Below are positions 8,252 to 17,666 of a stretch of 64,000 nucleotides of DNA, in pieces. The stretch's first letter is position 1; each line of letters starts with the position of its first letter. Location of the stretch: NCBI GenBank assembly GCA_015350385.1, contig WNKI01000002.1, positions 4,396,057-4,460,056 of the forward strand, in the 5' to 3' direction. The stretch comes from Aculops lycopersici. Lineage: Eukaryota > Arthropoda > Arachnida > Trombidiformes > Eriophyidae. The translations under genes and the position numbers were made by a program. The notes below the pieces were generated by a model. That model was not told the origin of the DNA. It saw nothing but the letters and a program-made list of their open reading frames with translations, and did not search any database.

Positions 8252-10855
8252 ATGATGCAACAAGTCTTGGCCGGCTCGGCCATTATCTTGTTGCTGGCCC
8301 TAACCCAGTCGCTAGCAAATGCAGCTGATCGAGTTCAATTTGTCTTCCCATCGTTTATTGGAGCAAGATTAGATCAGGGAGGCGTGAATGTCTTTACCCG
8401 AGCTGGCAAGTTCCGGATGCCTGCGGACTTCTACGACTTAGCGAATGCGAGCAGTGGAGTTAAAATGACACGTCTAGAGGAATATGAACCCTCCGAGTTG
8501 TATCATTACGATCGATGCTATGCTTTGAATGGTAGAGATAGCAGGTGTCAGGATATAGCAAAAGCTGCAAGCAAAAAATTAGGCGTCCCCCATATAGATC
8601 ACGAAGATCAATATAACTTCCAGATTGCAACAGAATCAGATAGTCAAACTTTGTTTCAGCAAGGCATAGGCATTTGGAAGTACCCCGATGGATCAAGATA
8701 TATCTTTAGGATTCGTGGCGAAAATTATTACTATAATCAAATATTACCAGATGCCGAGACTTGCTTGATTGGACAAAATTGTATCTCGGGAAACGTGATG
8801 GAATTATTCCGGAAGCATGCTGAAATCCTTGAGAATTGGTCACCTATCACAAGCTTTGTCTTGATAAGTAGCAATGAAAATAAAAATCATTCAATTATAC
8901 TATTTGATGGATTGGGCAGGGCTATCCAGAGCGACGTAATCATGAAGAATAATTTGAGGCAAGCAGAAAACTTTAATGTAACACTCGAAATTGGAAATTT
9001 GCAAATTGTCCAACTCGGATTAGACAAGAATCCATTTAGCTTCAAGACCAATTATAGCCGAATGGACCTTTGGGAAGGAGGCTCTCAAAGGGCATATCAG
9101 TTAGTTCCAGGTGATGATGCTTTTCAAGAATATTTTTCGAAAATCAGGGCAACAAAGTTCCAGTTTACCATGTTGGATGCAGTTGCGACCATGTACAATA
9201 CTGCCAACGTTACCGACCCAGAGGATCCAGTTGCCTTGTGTTATAGCCCAGGTATAAGGTACTTTGATGACAGTAAAAATTCCAAAGATCTTGTCACTTG
9301 TCAGTTTAAGAGCGAGAACTACGCCAATAGAATGGTTTCATTCAATCTTGGTGCCAATATAAGCAGGTCTCATGTGCAGGCCTTTGCCATCATTGAGTAC
9401 GAAAAGAGAGCTTATATTTACATGGTGGTTCAATTGGTCCAAGACACAGGATCAGACCCACCGCCAATTGCCGCTGTTTGTAAGCTTAGGTCGCCAATGT
9501 CGCCATCAAATATGTCAACCAATCTGGATGCTTATAAACTCAGCGACTGTGATACTAAGAACGCAATCACTCCGCCTAGCGACATCGTCTCCCTTAGCGC
9601 CAAGGATGTAGAGGGAAAGGATTGTTCAAAGGTTGTATGGTTCTACGAAAACTTGTACATCATCTATTGGCCTGGCCAGCTACTTGGCGACTCAAGTCCG
9701 GAGGTTGATCGTGAAATTTATGATGCAAAGTTTAAATTCTTCATTAGAGCCGCATGGGCAGTTAAGAATACTGTTTATTTTTCAACCCATACAAACACTC
9801 TAGTTTTGATGGATGCCATCTACGAGAAGAAGTGTAAGGGAATCCAATTTACCTATAAGAAGGAGATGCTAGCACACGATTATTTCCTTAAGCAATTTGG
9901 CAAGATTGATTATATTGGCGAACCAGCTCTCATTGAGTATCGTGAATATTCAAACAACACGTTTAAGCCAGGAATGGGTCCAGGTGCGCCGATTTTGAAT
10001 AGAATACCAGGTGATAAGGTGAGCACAACCCCTAAACCCTCACCAACCGAAAACAAGTCCTCCGGGTCGAAGGTTGGCATTATAATTATAGCCATTGTTT
10101 TGGGTGGACTCATTGTGGCAGGTCTGATTTATATGTTCTGTTTGAGAGGCGACAATTCCGCCACTTCGCGAAAGTCGAGACGCTCGGCGGGCAAGTCTAA
10201 GCGCCGTTCGCCGATCGTCTCGAACGAGTCGCTAGCCATGAAGACCACACGTAGCACACTTCCGGCCAAGACTACCGCACCCAGCGTCATTGCACCTGTT
10301 GCTAACACTGCTGCTCAGCCACAGCCAGTGGCTAGCGGGGTTGTGGATGCCAATAGGCAAGCAGCTAAACATCCAGAAGCTTCCGGCATAAGCGGCCCGG
10401 GTTCAAAGGCTCCTACTTCGCCAAGGAAGAGTGTAGTCGGCAGACCAAACTCACCGGGCACTAGCGGTACTGCATCGAGCGCGGCCAGCTCAAAGGTCCA
10501 CTCGCCCAGTGGCTCAGCGATACCTCTTGCCAAATCTGTCGCCAAGTCGGCGGTTGTTAAGAATTTAGTTGGTATGCCCACCAACCAGTCGCCAGGTCAG
10601 AGCGCGAGCACAGGTATATCACGAACGAGCGCTAGTACGGGAACAGGGACAAGCGTTTCGCCAAAGTCGCCCAAGTCGCCAATGTCGCCCAAGTCGCCCA
10701 AGTCGCCAAACAGTTCAAAGATGACTCAAGGATCCAAGGTGACCACGTCACCGAAGTCACCCAATGGCTCTAAAATGTTCAAAGGATCAAAGGCCACGAG
10801 CTCGGCTAAATCATTGAAATCGCCAAAGAGCAAGGTAGCCAATTCGCCGAAATGA
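8252..10855 (+). CDS. Orphan type I membrane protein with Lys-Ser-Pro-rich cytoplasmic tail
   Basis: The protein has 867 residues and I do not recognise its family. An N-terminal signal peptide (about 1-24, ending ANAA) precedes a roughly 580-residue ectodomain with many N-glycosylation sequons and scattered cysteines. Next comes a Ser/Thr/Pro stalk, one strong membrane helix (about 608-631, VGIIIIAIVLGGLIVAGL) and a basic tail of about 235 residues. The tail begins RKSRRSAGKSKRRS and ends in many SPK units (for example KSPKSPMSPKSPKSP near 807-821), which match proline-directed kinase sites and resemble neurofilament KSP repeats. The extracellular part has aromatic, beta-rich stretches such as IWKYPDGSRYIFR that faintly recall propeller domains, but I saw no diagnostic motif. 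Two adjacent ATGs open the frame. A cell-surface receptor or adhesion protein is a reasonable inference, no more. Confidence 0.75.
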   Translation: MMQQVLAGSAIILLLALTQSLANAADRVQFVFPSFIGARLDQGGVNVFTRAGKFRMPADFYDLANASSGVKMTRLEEYEPSELYHYDRCYALNGRDSRCQDIAKAASKKLGVPHIDHEDQYNFQIATESDSQTLFQQGIGIWKYPDGSRYIFRIRGENYYYNQILPDAETCLIGQNCISGNVMELFRKHAEILENWSPITSFVLISSNENKNHSIILFDGLGRAIQSDVIMKNNLRQAENFNVTLEIGNLQIVQLGLDKNPFSFKTNYSRMDLWEGGSQRAYQLVPGDDAFQEYFSKIRATKFQFTMLDAVATMYNTANVTDPEDPVALCYSPGIRYFDDSKNSKDLVTCQFKSENYANRMVSFNLGANISRSHVQAFAIIEYEKRAYIYMVVQLVQDTGSDPPPIAAVCKLRSPMSPSNMSTNLDAYKLSDCDTKNAITPPSDIVSLSAKDVEGKDCSKVVWFYENLYIIYWPGQLLGDSSPEVDREIYDAKFKFFIRAAWAVKNTVYFSTHTNTLVLMDAIYEKKCKGIQFTYKKEMLAHDYFLKQFGKIDYIGEPALIEYREYSNNTFKPGMGPGAPILNRIPGDKVSTTPKPSPTENKSSGSKVGIIIIAIVLGGLIVAGLIYMFCLRGDNSATSRKSRRSAGKSKRRSPIVSNESLAMKTTRSTLPAKTTAPSVIAPVANTAAQPQPVASGVVDANRQAAKHPEASGISGPGSKAPTSPRKSVVGRPNSPGTSGTASSAASSKVHSPSGSAIPLAKSVAKSAVVKNLVGMPTNQSPGQSASTGISRTSASTGTGTSVSPKSPKSPMSPKSPKSPNSSKMTQGSKVTTSPKSPNGSKMFKGSKATSSAKSLKSPKSKVANSPK

Positions 10856-11104
10856 TCTCCAACTAACCAGCTTTATTTACTCACTTCTGCAGATGATGAT
10901 GATGAATTAAAATGAAGAAAGTCAGTAAACGTGCACAAAATAATCCTCGCTTCGTCCACGTTGTATGCACATTTCAATGTTTACATTTCTCCTAACAGAC
11001 TTTTCGCCTATCTAAAACTCATTAACAATACCTTTAACTTGATATCAATTTGCTTTAATATTATTGATATCCAATTAATACTTGCAATTCAATCAGTATC
11101 AAAA

Positions 11105-12787
11105 ATGCAGGCAGCGAGGGGAGGTTTACATATTTCTCGTGCCGGAGGTCAGGTGGGCAAAGAAGTATACAGGGGCTACATGCCACCAGGACTACCCCAG
11201 CATCGCCCTAGGAATCGAGTAAAACCCTGGCACAAGGTTATGGGTCGACCAAGAGTTAGTATATCACCTCCAGAGATAATCTCGGGTTACTCAGATGAGC
11301 CAGAGTATCCGCAGCTCAATAAGGATGGTAGCAGTTTTGGGTGTTCATTTACACAAAAACGATTAGATTGGTATGAGCTATTAAAAAACTTACCAACATG
11401 TGAGCAAAAAATGGAAGAGATCTCGAAGCAAACCCGGCATTATGTGGCTCATTTAAACAATTGGCTTCCCGTATACAATGGCTCACCATTCTCTCAATAT
11501 CTAACACAAACTCATATGATAAACTCACTGCCTGAAAGCTATCAAGTTGCCTCCAAGGACACGGAACAAATTCAAGATGAGGATTTAGTTGTTAGAATAA
11601 GAGATTTGGTACTGGCACAAATTGAATTGGAATTGTTTAAATCGATCAGAAAACAACCCAAGTTTGTAACCGATGTGCTACCCATTTCTGGCGGTAGAAT
11701 GCGGCCCGAGGAATCTAACAGAGTATTACATAACATATTCAATAGTGTGAAACGGGTCATATCCTTGGAGATGAATCCAGAGCTTACTAGATACCAAGTC
11801 GATTTAAGTCCGGCCATGAGATCATGGTTCTACCACTCTGGATTCGAACCACCCAATGGAAAGATATTCTATAAGATTAGAAAGGATGACAAGAATCGAA
11901 TCAATCAGGTGGTGCAATTGGATGGATCCAGCGCTTTAAACTTGAGAGGAGAGCACTCACTGGAACCAATTCTATCTCAGGACGATCCCTTAGTCAACGA
12001 TTCGTCTCTCGTCTCTGAATTTTGCCATCCGATGAAAAACTTTGGTGCCATATTCAAATTCAAAACTCCAGTTTCTTTGGCCGGCTACTGGCCAGACGAA
12101 TCTAAAAGTCGTGACTTCCCTCACACTTGCTTTCTCACAACCGACTGTCTCGCTTGGAGGAATCGCAAGTCCCATTTCAATGTCAAATTATTCGACGACG
12201 ATGAGATTAGCCTCAACAACCAAGCATTATTGACCCAATTTGGTTGGCTTAACACCATGGCTCTTTATCATGGTTTTACAACTTTCCAGGAATTAGAATA
12301 CCCATTCACAAGTCAAGCAGTAACTACGAATGGGCAGAATTGGCTCTTCAATGTGTACCAAATGAATAACCATAGTTTCCACCGAGATTTCTCTGATCTT
12401 AAGAAGAAGAACAACATATGCTGGTCATCGGGTCTAATGCAATTATATGAAAGTTATGAGGATGGGCAGTTCAAGGGTTTGAATGATGAGCCAATCAAAC
12501 TATTAATCAAGTTCCTATCCAGGAAAACGAACCCCGAGTACACATCACAGTTAAACCTAAGACCATATCTCGGAGAGGATACTAGGACAGACGAAGAGAA
12601 GGAGGAGATGAGAAAGGAAATCAGAAGACTTTATGGCAATAAGGGGGAACAGTACACGACTCGTCATTGGCAAAGACCTCTTTGGGAGCACCTATTCTTC
12701 AGATCTAAAGAGGGTAGAAATAGGATCAGACACCTGAAAGCTCCCTACCATCCTAAGTTCCCGGAGTATCCGCGGATATTTTTGTAG
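11105..12787 (+). CDS. MRPS30: Mitochondrial ribosomal protein mS30 (MRPS30/PDCD9)
   Basis: A 560-residue protein resembling mS30/PDCD9, a metazoan-specific protein of the mitochondrial ribosome also classified as mL65 by its position. The resemblance includes the N-terminal YPQL...RLDWYELLKNLPT, the middle segment TRYQVDLSPAMRSWFYHSGFEPP, and the C-terminal stretch with LNLRPYLGEDTRTDEEKEEMRKEIRRLYG and a terminal basic KAPYHPKFPEYPRIFL. I chose the ATG at 11105 because the frame upstream to 10931 has no ATG and looks like AT-rich untranslated sequence. The first 40 residues are basic (SRAGGQVGKEVYRGY), consistent with mitochondrial import. Single exon, with AATAAA at 12807. Confidence 0.85.
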   Translation: MQAARGGLHISRAGGQVGKEVYRGYMPPGLPQHRPRNRVKPWHKVMGRPRVSISPPEIISGYSDEPEYPQLNKDGSSFGCSFTQKRLDWYELLKNLPTCEQKMEEISKQTRHYVAHLNNWLPVYNGSPFSQYLTQTHMINSLPESYQVASKDTEQIQDEDLVVRIRDLVLAQIELELFKSIRKQPKFVTDVLPISGGRMRPEESNRVLHNIFNSVKRVISLEMNPELTRYQVDLSPAMRSWFYHSGFEPPNGKIFYKIRKDDKNRINQVVQLDGSSALNLRGEHSLEPILSQDDPLVNDSSLVSEFCHPMKNFGAIFKFKTPVSLAGYWPDESKSRDFPHTCFLTTDCLAWRNRKSHFNVKLFDDDEISLNNQALLTQFGWLNTMALYHGFTTFQELEYPFTSQAVTTNGQNWLFNVYQMNNHSFHRDFSDLKKKNNICWSSGLMQLYESYEDGQFKGLNDEPIKLLIKFLSRKTNPEYTSQLNLRPYLGEDTRTDEEKEEMRKEIRRLYGNKGEQYTTRHWQRPLWEHLFFRSKEGRNRIRHLKAPYHPKFPEYPRIFL

Positions 12788-12792
12788 ATTAG

Positions 12793-13008
12793 TTAATTGG
12801 TGTTTAAATAAAGCCTCTTCGCCCTAAATTTTGACGGACTCCAGCAGTGTGATTTAGTGACACTGTAACCGTTGGTAGGAAACGTTGTTGCCAAGTTGTA
12901 GCCATAAGCCAAACTAGTGGCGTAACTCTGCCTCCCCAGCAACCAGGTATCAAATAAACCGATCAACTCGTCTATTTCGGACGGTGAACATCGATGGACA
13001 CTCATCAT
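12793..13008 (-). CDS. Small hypothetical protein, unrecognised
   Basis: A complete 71-residue frame with an ATG-ATG start and an in-frame stop just upstream, lying between mS30 and the carboxypeptidase. Its composition is protein-like rather than repetitive: Asp/Glu-Leu-rich near EIDELIGLFDTWLL, then aromatic SYATSLAYGYNLATTF. There is no signal peptide, membrane helix or known motif. The stop codon lies only 5 nt past the mS30 stop, so the two genes would be tail to tail and overlapping in their 3' UTRs. Chance occurrence is a real possibility. Confidence 0.25.
   Translation of the reverse strand: MMSVHRCSPSEIDELIGLFDTWLLGRQSYATSLAYGYNLATTFPTNGYSVTKSHCWSPSKFRAKRLYLNTN
12807..12812 (+). terminator. 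Polyadenylation signal of mS30
   Basis: AATAAA, 19 nt past the mS30 stop codon. Confidence 0.6.
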
Positions 13009-13277
13009 CACGGAACAAAATAATGTTTACCGTCAGCCAACTAGACTATCCAAATGATCTGCCCGAAATGTTGTTCTTTGTGCTCTCTGATCGCAAGCTT
13101 GATAACGACTTCCAGATCGTTTAGAGCTAATACCTATCATTGTAAGAATCAATAGTGCATGGGTAATTGTTTTTGTTGCTCTTTCTCTCACTCTACCCAT
13201 CGACAGTATCAATGCTTTTCTAATTTACTCATTTCATTGATCGCACTGCAAAGAGAAGGAATACATCAAGCAAAATC

Positions 13278-14768
13278 ATGAAGCTGTTTCTGGTGTTCGT
13301 TTGTCTAGTGGCTTTAGCCTCTGGCCAACAGGTTGACATCAACGACATAGAGGACAACTCGCAGGCCAACTTCGACCACCCAATTGGAACAGCTAAGGAC
13401 GATGAAATTACAAACTTACCAGGATTGAATGACCAAATAAACTTCAAACAATATTCCGGTTACCTGAGAGCCGATGATGAGAAAAAGCCAACCAAGTTTT
13501 TCCACTACTGGTTTGTTGAGAGTCAATCGAATCCAGACAAGGACCCGCTGGTGTTATGGCTAAACGGTGGACCAGGTTGCAGTTCGATGGGTGGATTATT
13601 CACTGAATTGGGACCTTTTACAGTTAATGCCGACAATCAGAGTCTTTCCTTGAACAAATACTCCTGGAACAAATACGCTAATGTGATTTTCTTAGAGAGT
13701 CCAGCTGGAGTCGGATTCTCTTACTCGAGAAGCTTCTTGAAATTTCACACCGACGATACAACAGCTCGCGAAAATCATCTTGCCCTGAGGTCGTTCATGG
13801 ACAAGTTTCCCCAGTTTAAAAACAGACCGTTATATTTGACCGGTGAGTCCTATGCTGGTGTTTATTTGCCGACTCTAGGTGTCTTGGTGGATGCGGACCC
13901 GGATTTCAACTTGAAGGGTGTGGCTATCGGAAATGGTTACTTGGATGTCAACAGGTTAGGCGATTCACTAGTCTATTTCAGCCATGCTCACGGTTTTGTT
14001 GGTAAGCGAACTTGGGACAAGATATCTAAGCATTGTTGTGATGGCAAGCCGCCGGCTCGCGAGTCCTGCACCTTGAGTGGCAAGATATCCTTCGCCTGTA
14101 GCCTAGCAGTGAAAGAAGCAAATGCTGCCATCGATCTCTCTGGTATCAATCCATACAACGTATACGCTCCATGTCAGAGTGTATCAAGTGAACTATCGTC
14201 CAGGGATAAGGTAACACGATCTTTAATGAATGTCGCTCGTAACCTATCGACTCACGCCCATCCATTCCATGTGTTCGGGGCCAAACAGCAACCAATTGGT
14301 GATGAGCCGCCTTGTTTCGACGACCATTCGCTGATCCACTATCTAAATAGACCTGAAGTAAGAGACGCCATTCACATTCCAAAACGTGTTCCAGCATGGG
14401 ACACTTGTTCGATGTTGATCTATGTAATGCAATACCCAAACCGAGTGGATGGATTGATGCCACAGATTAAGCAATTGATTGCATCAAAAAGAAACCTAAA
14501 GATGTTGGTATACAATGGTGATGTTGATAGTGTTTGCAATTTCCTCGGAGACGAGTGGTTCGTTGATGATCTAGGTCGCAAGGTTATTGCAGAGTATGAC
14601 AAGTGGCATGTTGGAAAACAGGTGGCTGGTTGGGTCAAGCACTTCGAGGGTATCACTTTTGCCACAATTCGTGGTTCCGGTCATATGGTTCCAGGCGATA
14701 GACCAGCCGAGGCTCTGCACATGTTCAAGACTTTCCTCGGATCAGAGTGCCCGAACACCTTGTTGTAG
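13278..14768 (+). CDS. CTSA: Serine carboxypeptidase (peptidase S10), cathepsin A-like
   Basis: A secreted or lysosomal carboxypeptidase of 496 residues. It starts with a signal peptide (MKLFLVFVCLVALASG). The S10 hallmarks are present in order: the oxyanion-hole region LWLNGGPGCSSMGG, the nucleophile in GESYAG (S191), the acid in YNGDVDSVCN (412-421, the second Asp being the usual catalytic one), and the histidine in GSGHMVPGDRP (H469). The segment NFLGDEWFVDDL matches cathepsin A. In animals cathepsin A trims C-termini and stabilises lysosomal beta-galactosidase and neuraminidase. In mites and ticks S10 enzymes also act in digestion, so the substrate here is open. All three catalytic residues are intact and the length is normal. 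Single exon. Confidence 0.93.
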   Translation: MKLFLVFVCLVALASGQQVDINDIEDNSQANFDHPIGTAKDDEITNLPGLNDQINFKQYSGYLRADDEKKPTKFFHYWFVESQSNPDKDPLVLWLNGGPGCSSMGGLFTELGPFTVNADNQSLSLNKYSWNKYANVIFLESPAGVGFSYSRSFLKFHTDDTTARENHLALRSFMDKFPQFKNRPLYLTGESYAGVYLPTLGVLVDADPDFNLKGVAIGNGYLDVNRLGDSLVYFSHAHGFVGKRTWDKISKHCCDGKPPARESCTLSGKISFACSLAVKEANAAIDLSGINPYNVYAPCQSVSSELSSRDKVTRSLMNVARNLSTHAHPFHVFGAKQQPIGDEPPCFDDHSLIHYLNRPEVRDAIHIPKRVPAWDTCSMLIYVMQYPNRVDGLMPQIKQLIASKRNLKMLVYNGDVDSVCNFLGDEWFVDDLGRKVIAEYDKWHVGKQVAGWVKHFEGITFATIRGSGHMVPGDRPAEALHMFKTFLGSECPNTLL

Positions 14769-14828
14769 GATGGGTTGAACAAATCTACGAAGGTGGAATA
14801 GTTTCAGACGAGCACCACTAACCAATCA

Positions 14829-14834
14829 AATAAA
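14829..14834 (+). terminator. Polyadenylation signal of the carboxypeptidase gene
   Basis: AATAAA, 60 nt past the stop codon. A minus-strand signal for the convergent gene lies 43 bp further on. Confidence 0.6.
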
Positions 14835-14876
14835 AGTTAAGTGAACGAGAGTTAGATTTCGAGGATTAAATTGATC

Positions 14877-14882
14877 TTTATT
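14877..14882 (-). terminator. Polyadenylation signal of the small membrane-protein gene
   Basis: TTTATT on the plus strand reads AATAAA on the minus strand, 10 nt past the stop codon at 14893. Its placement supports the reality of the minus-strand reading frame. Confidence 0.5.
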
Positions 14883-14892
14883 TCACTAAATC

Positions 14893-15591
14893 TCATGAGA
14901 AAAATCTCATAGAAAATGCAAGCCAAAAGTCGACAAGCTCACATATGAGGTTGAAGGCCAGGTACCTTTGCACCGAATACTCGCAACAAAGGGCGAAGAA
15001 TTGTACACGAAACGCATTCGGTTTGAGCTTAATTATGTCCTCTACACTCGAGGCAATGAACAAACCCAGTTGACCAGCACCGGTAATAGAACTATCGATA
15101 GTGGCGTTTCGATTATCTCTAATTTGAATAAGACGAATCTTCTCACAGCCATAATCGAAATTGCCAAAGATAACAAGGATTAAAATAAATGTTTGAAGCA
15201 CGAGCAGTACTATGGTTCTGAAGTAAATGGTGGTTAAGCATCGGATGATATAAACAATCATCCCATTGCCCAAAAGAATAATATAATATTCCCGCCTCCA
15301 CCTTGTCCAAAGAATGTCTCTCGTATCGTTGGCGACAATACGAGAATATTCTTGTACCTCTGGTAATATCAACAATACTATTCAAAGTAGATAAATCAAA
15401 GATCCAGTTATGGCTCCTAAGATCGAATACCTAGATACTTTCAGCTTTTCGTATTTCAAAACCTCCTCATATGTGTGACATAAACCATCTTGGCGATTGC
15501 CCACTCTCTCCTTCACTCTTGAATCAATAGACTGATCTGTTTTGTCCAGTATATATCACAACCAGGTACCAGTTGAGGCCTGATTGTTCAT
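14893..15591 (-). CDS. Small multi-pass membrane protein; spliced, or broken by an in-frame TGA
   Basis: The minus-strand frame from 15375 to 14893 is open for 160 codons and hydrophobic (YIILLGNGMIVYII, TIVLLVLQTFILILVIFG). It has no ATG near its start. The same frame continues upstream across one TGA at about 15391 into a hydrophilic, coding-like stretch (SRVKERVGNRQDGLCHTYEE). One model removes the stop. ATG at 15591, exon 15570-15591, a 33-nt intron, exon 15439-15536, an 81-nt GT-AG intron (15358-15438), then exon 14893-15357. The three parts sum to 585 nt and give 194 residues in frame. The 33-nt intron is shorter than usual, so the 5' end is unsure. The alternative is a decayed gene. 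The layout faintly recalls TMEM192, but I do not assign a family. Confidence 0.5.
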
Positions 15592-15842
15592 CGTAGCATC
15601 AGCAGTTGGGAGATTGTTAGTATTAGACCCGTTATGTCCATTGGGAAATTGTAATTCCTGAGGTCGAGCTGGTGGTGTCGGTTGATCTGAGTTGTTGCCG
15701 TCTGGATCGTCGACCCTCAGTACCCCTCCCCATCCTACAGTATTATGTCAAATTGTTCAAAATACCATCTGATATTGCATGAATTGCGATATATCACAGA
15801 AATCTAGTAGAAGTGTTAAAAAAATCTTTCAAGTCAGATGAA

Positions 15843-17666
15843 TTATTTGTCTTTTAATGACATCGACTTTAGCTTGGCTGTCGTTGCTACTTGAGCCGTT
15901 GCAGTCGTCTGATCACCCCTTTCGCTGTTTGAATTCGTCGGAGAGTGCCCACCCGTGGACCTAGTCTTATCGGGTGATGATGCTGTAGAGCTGGAGGTTG
16001 GTTGGGGCGGTGATGAAGTTTCTTTTTCGCTTACACACTCGAGTTTACCGGTAAAAAGCTTGAGAGATTTAAACGCCAGCCTTCGGACATTTTGGTCTGG
16101 ATCCACGCATAATGGACACAATGACGGCATGATTTTAGTTGCGCAATCTTTTGTCTCAAACAAACTTTCATTTGCCGACAGCCCTGCAATAGCTGCATGA
16201 CGAGCAGGTGGAAAGGGGTCGCGAAGGACTCTTAGTAGTGTTGGTAATAGGATAGTGACTTGTGCAGTTGAGCTCAAGTGCTTAGCTATTTTGCCCAAGC
16301 AGACAGTGGTATTTGCTCTAATACCGCCTTCTTCATCACGGGTTATCAGACGACCAAAATGTTTCATTAGTTCTTCATTGAGATTAGTAGAGTTGAGTTT
16401 TGGGGCTAAGTGCAACATGCTCTTGACGGTTTGTTCTCGGATGATGAAGCTGGAATCTAAGAATCCTTGTACCACCTGCGGAAAGATCAATTCGTTAATC
16501 ACATTCTGGGCAATAAAGTGGATATATGAATCTAACTGTTGCAAAAGCTTTGATCTAGTTGCACGATCTTTGCAAGCAAACAGCTTGATGATGCAAGGGA
16601 CCAATTTAGCTTGATAATCCTCCTCGCTCAACATCTTACCTATTCTAAATATCGGATTCAATATAGACGAACCCGCCTCGCCGTATTCGAAGGCGTTGAT
16701 CAAGTCGGGCAAAATTTTGTTCTTGCACAGGTCAGTAGGGAATGACTCGAGTTCACCCTCTAAACGTGTGAAAAACTTTGCTTTCTCAGAGGGTTCTTTA
16801 ACTAGCTGTATCTCCTCCAAGTAGAGGATAGTTTCGATCAGGGGTGTATTGAAGAACACGTTTGCGCTTTTGCAGCTATCGATGAAGTCCATTGGGCTAA
16901 CACGATGTCTAGGACTGCTCTGAACTAACTTGTTGTAGTGAATGCTCAAGGGTTTGGGCATCTTGCCGACTGTCTTGACGGAGCCATTTGGTGTGAGGGG
17001 ACTGTTGAAGCACTCCCAGACAAGACATCCCATACCCCAGCTATCCACAGCAAACTTGCCGCCTGGGTGACGAGCTTTCGAGGGGTCCAATCTCTCGGGC
17101 GGTGTATATTTTTCGGCCAGTTCATCTGTTCTGGAGGGAGGCAATTCTTCTAAAGGACAAACGTACTCTAAACCGCCAATCTTCCAGACACCTGAAGCTG
17201 TGACAAAGATGGAACGTATATTGATGTTGTTGTGATTGAGCTGGCAATCATTGTTCATAAATTGAACTCCTTTGGCTACATTGACTAGACCATACGCGAT
17301 TGAGAACTCTTTTTGTGCTGTTGTAAACTTTTCTGAAGCATCGTTCAAATAATCAGCTAATGGAATGATGGCTTCTGTGACTATACAGATGGATTTCTCT
17401 GTTTCAATAGAGTCAACATATTTTAAAATAGATGGATGCCTTAGAGTTTTGATACGCTTTAGGGATTGCTTGGCCTGCTCCAAAATAACAGAATTGGACG
17501 AGTCTGGTGCTTTGTCGAATCTGAAGATCGATAGTGATTCGTTGGTAGCTTTCTTTTTAGCTTTGAACAAAGACCATATGGATTTACCAGCAAAACTTGT
17601 CACTTGTTCGCCAATCTCATAGCCGGAGAAGGAGTCAGAGTTCGGATTCCAGGGGAATAACCACAT
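15843..17666 (-). CDS. SCYL1: SCYL1-like pseudokinase with HEAT repeats
   Basis: A 607-residue protein of the SCY1-like family, which works at the Golgi-ER interface in COPI retrograde transport. The N-terminus (MWLFPWNPNSDSFSGYE, then KKATNESLSIFRFD) and the block TLRHPSILKYVDSIETEK match SCYL1. The kinase-like domain spans about 15-300 and lacks a standard catalytic loop (LNHNNINIRSIFV where HRDxKxxN is expected) and DFG, as in other SCYL pseudokinases. Helical HEAT repeats follow at about 340-520, with the conserved segments GFLDSSFIIREQTVKSMLHL and NTTVCLGKIA. The C-terminus is a Ser/Thr-rich tail, about 200 residues shorter than human SCYL1, ending LKDK rather than the COPI-binding RKLD. 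A shortened tail could weaken coatomer binding, or a further 3' exon may be missing. Confidence 0.92.
   Translation of the reverse strand: MWLFPWNPNSDSFSGYEIGEQVTSFAGKSIWSLFKAKKKATNESLSIFRFDKAPDSSNSVILEQAKQSLKRIKTLRHPSILKYVDSIETEKSICIVTEAIIPLADYLNDASEKFTTAQKEFSIAYGLVNVAKGVQFMNNDCQLNHNNINIRSIFVTASGVWKIGGLEYVCPLEELPPSRTDELAEKYTPPERLDPSKARHPGGKFAVDSWGMGCLVWECFNSPLTPNGSVKTVGKMPKPLSIHYNKLVQSSPRHRVSPMDFIDSCKSANVFFNTPLIETILYLEEIQLVKEPSEKAKFFTRLEGELESFPTDLCKNKILPDLINAFEYGEAGSSILNPIFRIGKMLSEEDYQAKLVPCIIKLFACKDRATRSKLLQQLDSYIHFIAQNVINELIFPQVVQGFLDSSFIIREQTVKSMLHLAPKLNSTNLNEELMKHFGRLITRDEEGGIRANTTVCLGKIAKHLSSTAQVTILLPTLLRVLRDPFPPARHAAIAGLSANESLFETKDCATKIMPSLCPLCVDPDQNVRRLAFKSLKLFTGKLECVSEKETSSPPQPTSSSTASSPDKTRSTGGHSPTNSNSERGDQTTATAQVATTAKLKSMSLKDK

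Noticed and set aside
11835..11850. tRNA B-box-like GGTTCGAATCC on the minus strand
   Set aside because: It lies inside the mS30 coding frame (GFEPP codons), and I could not find a matching A-box or acceptor stem. No tRNA was found in the window.
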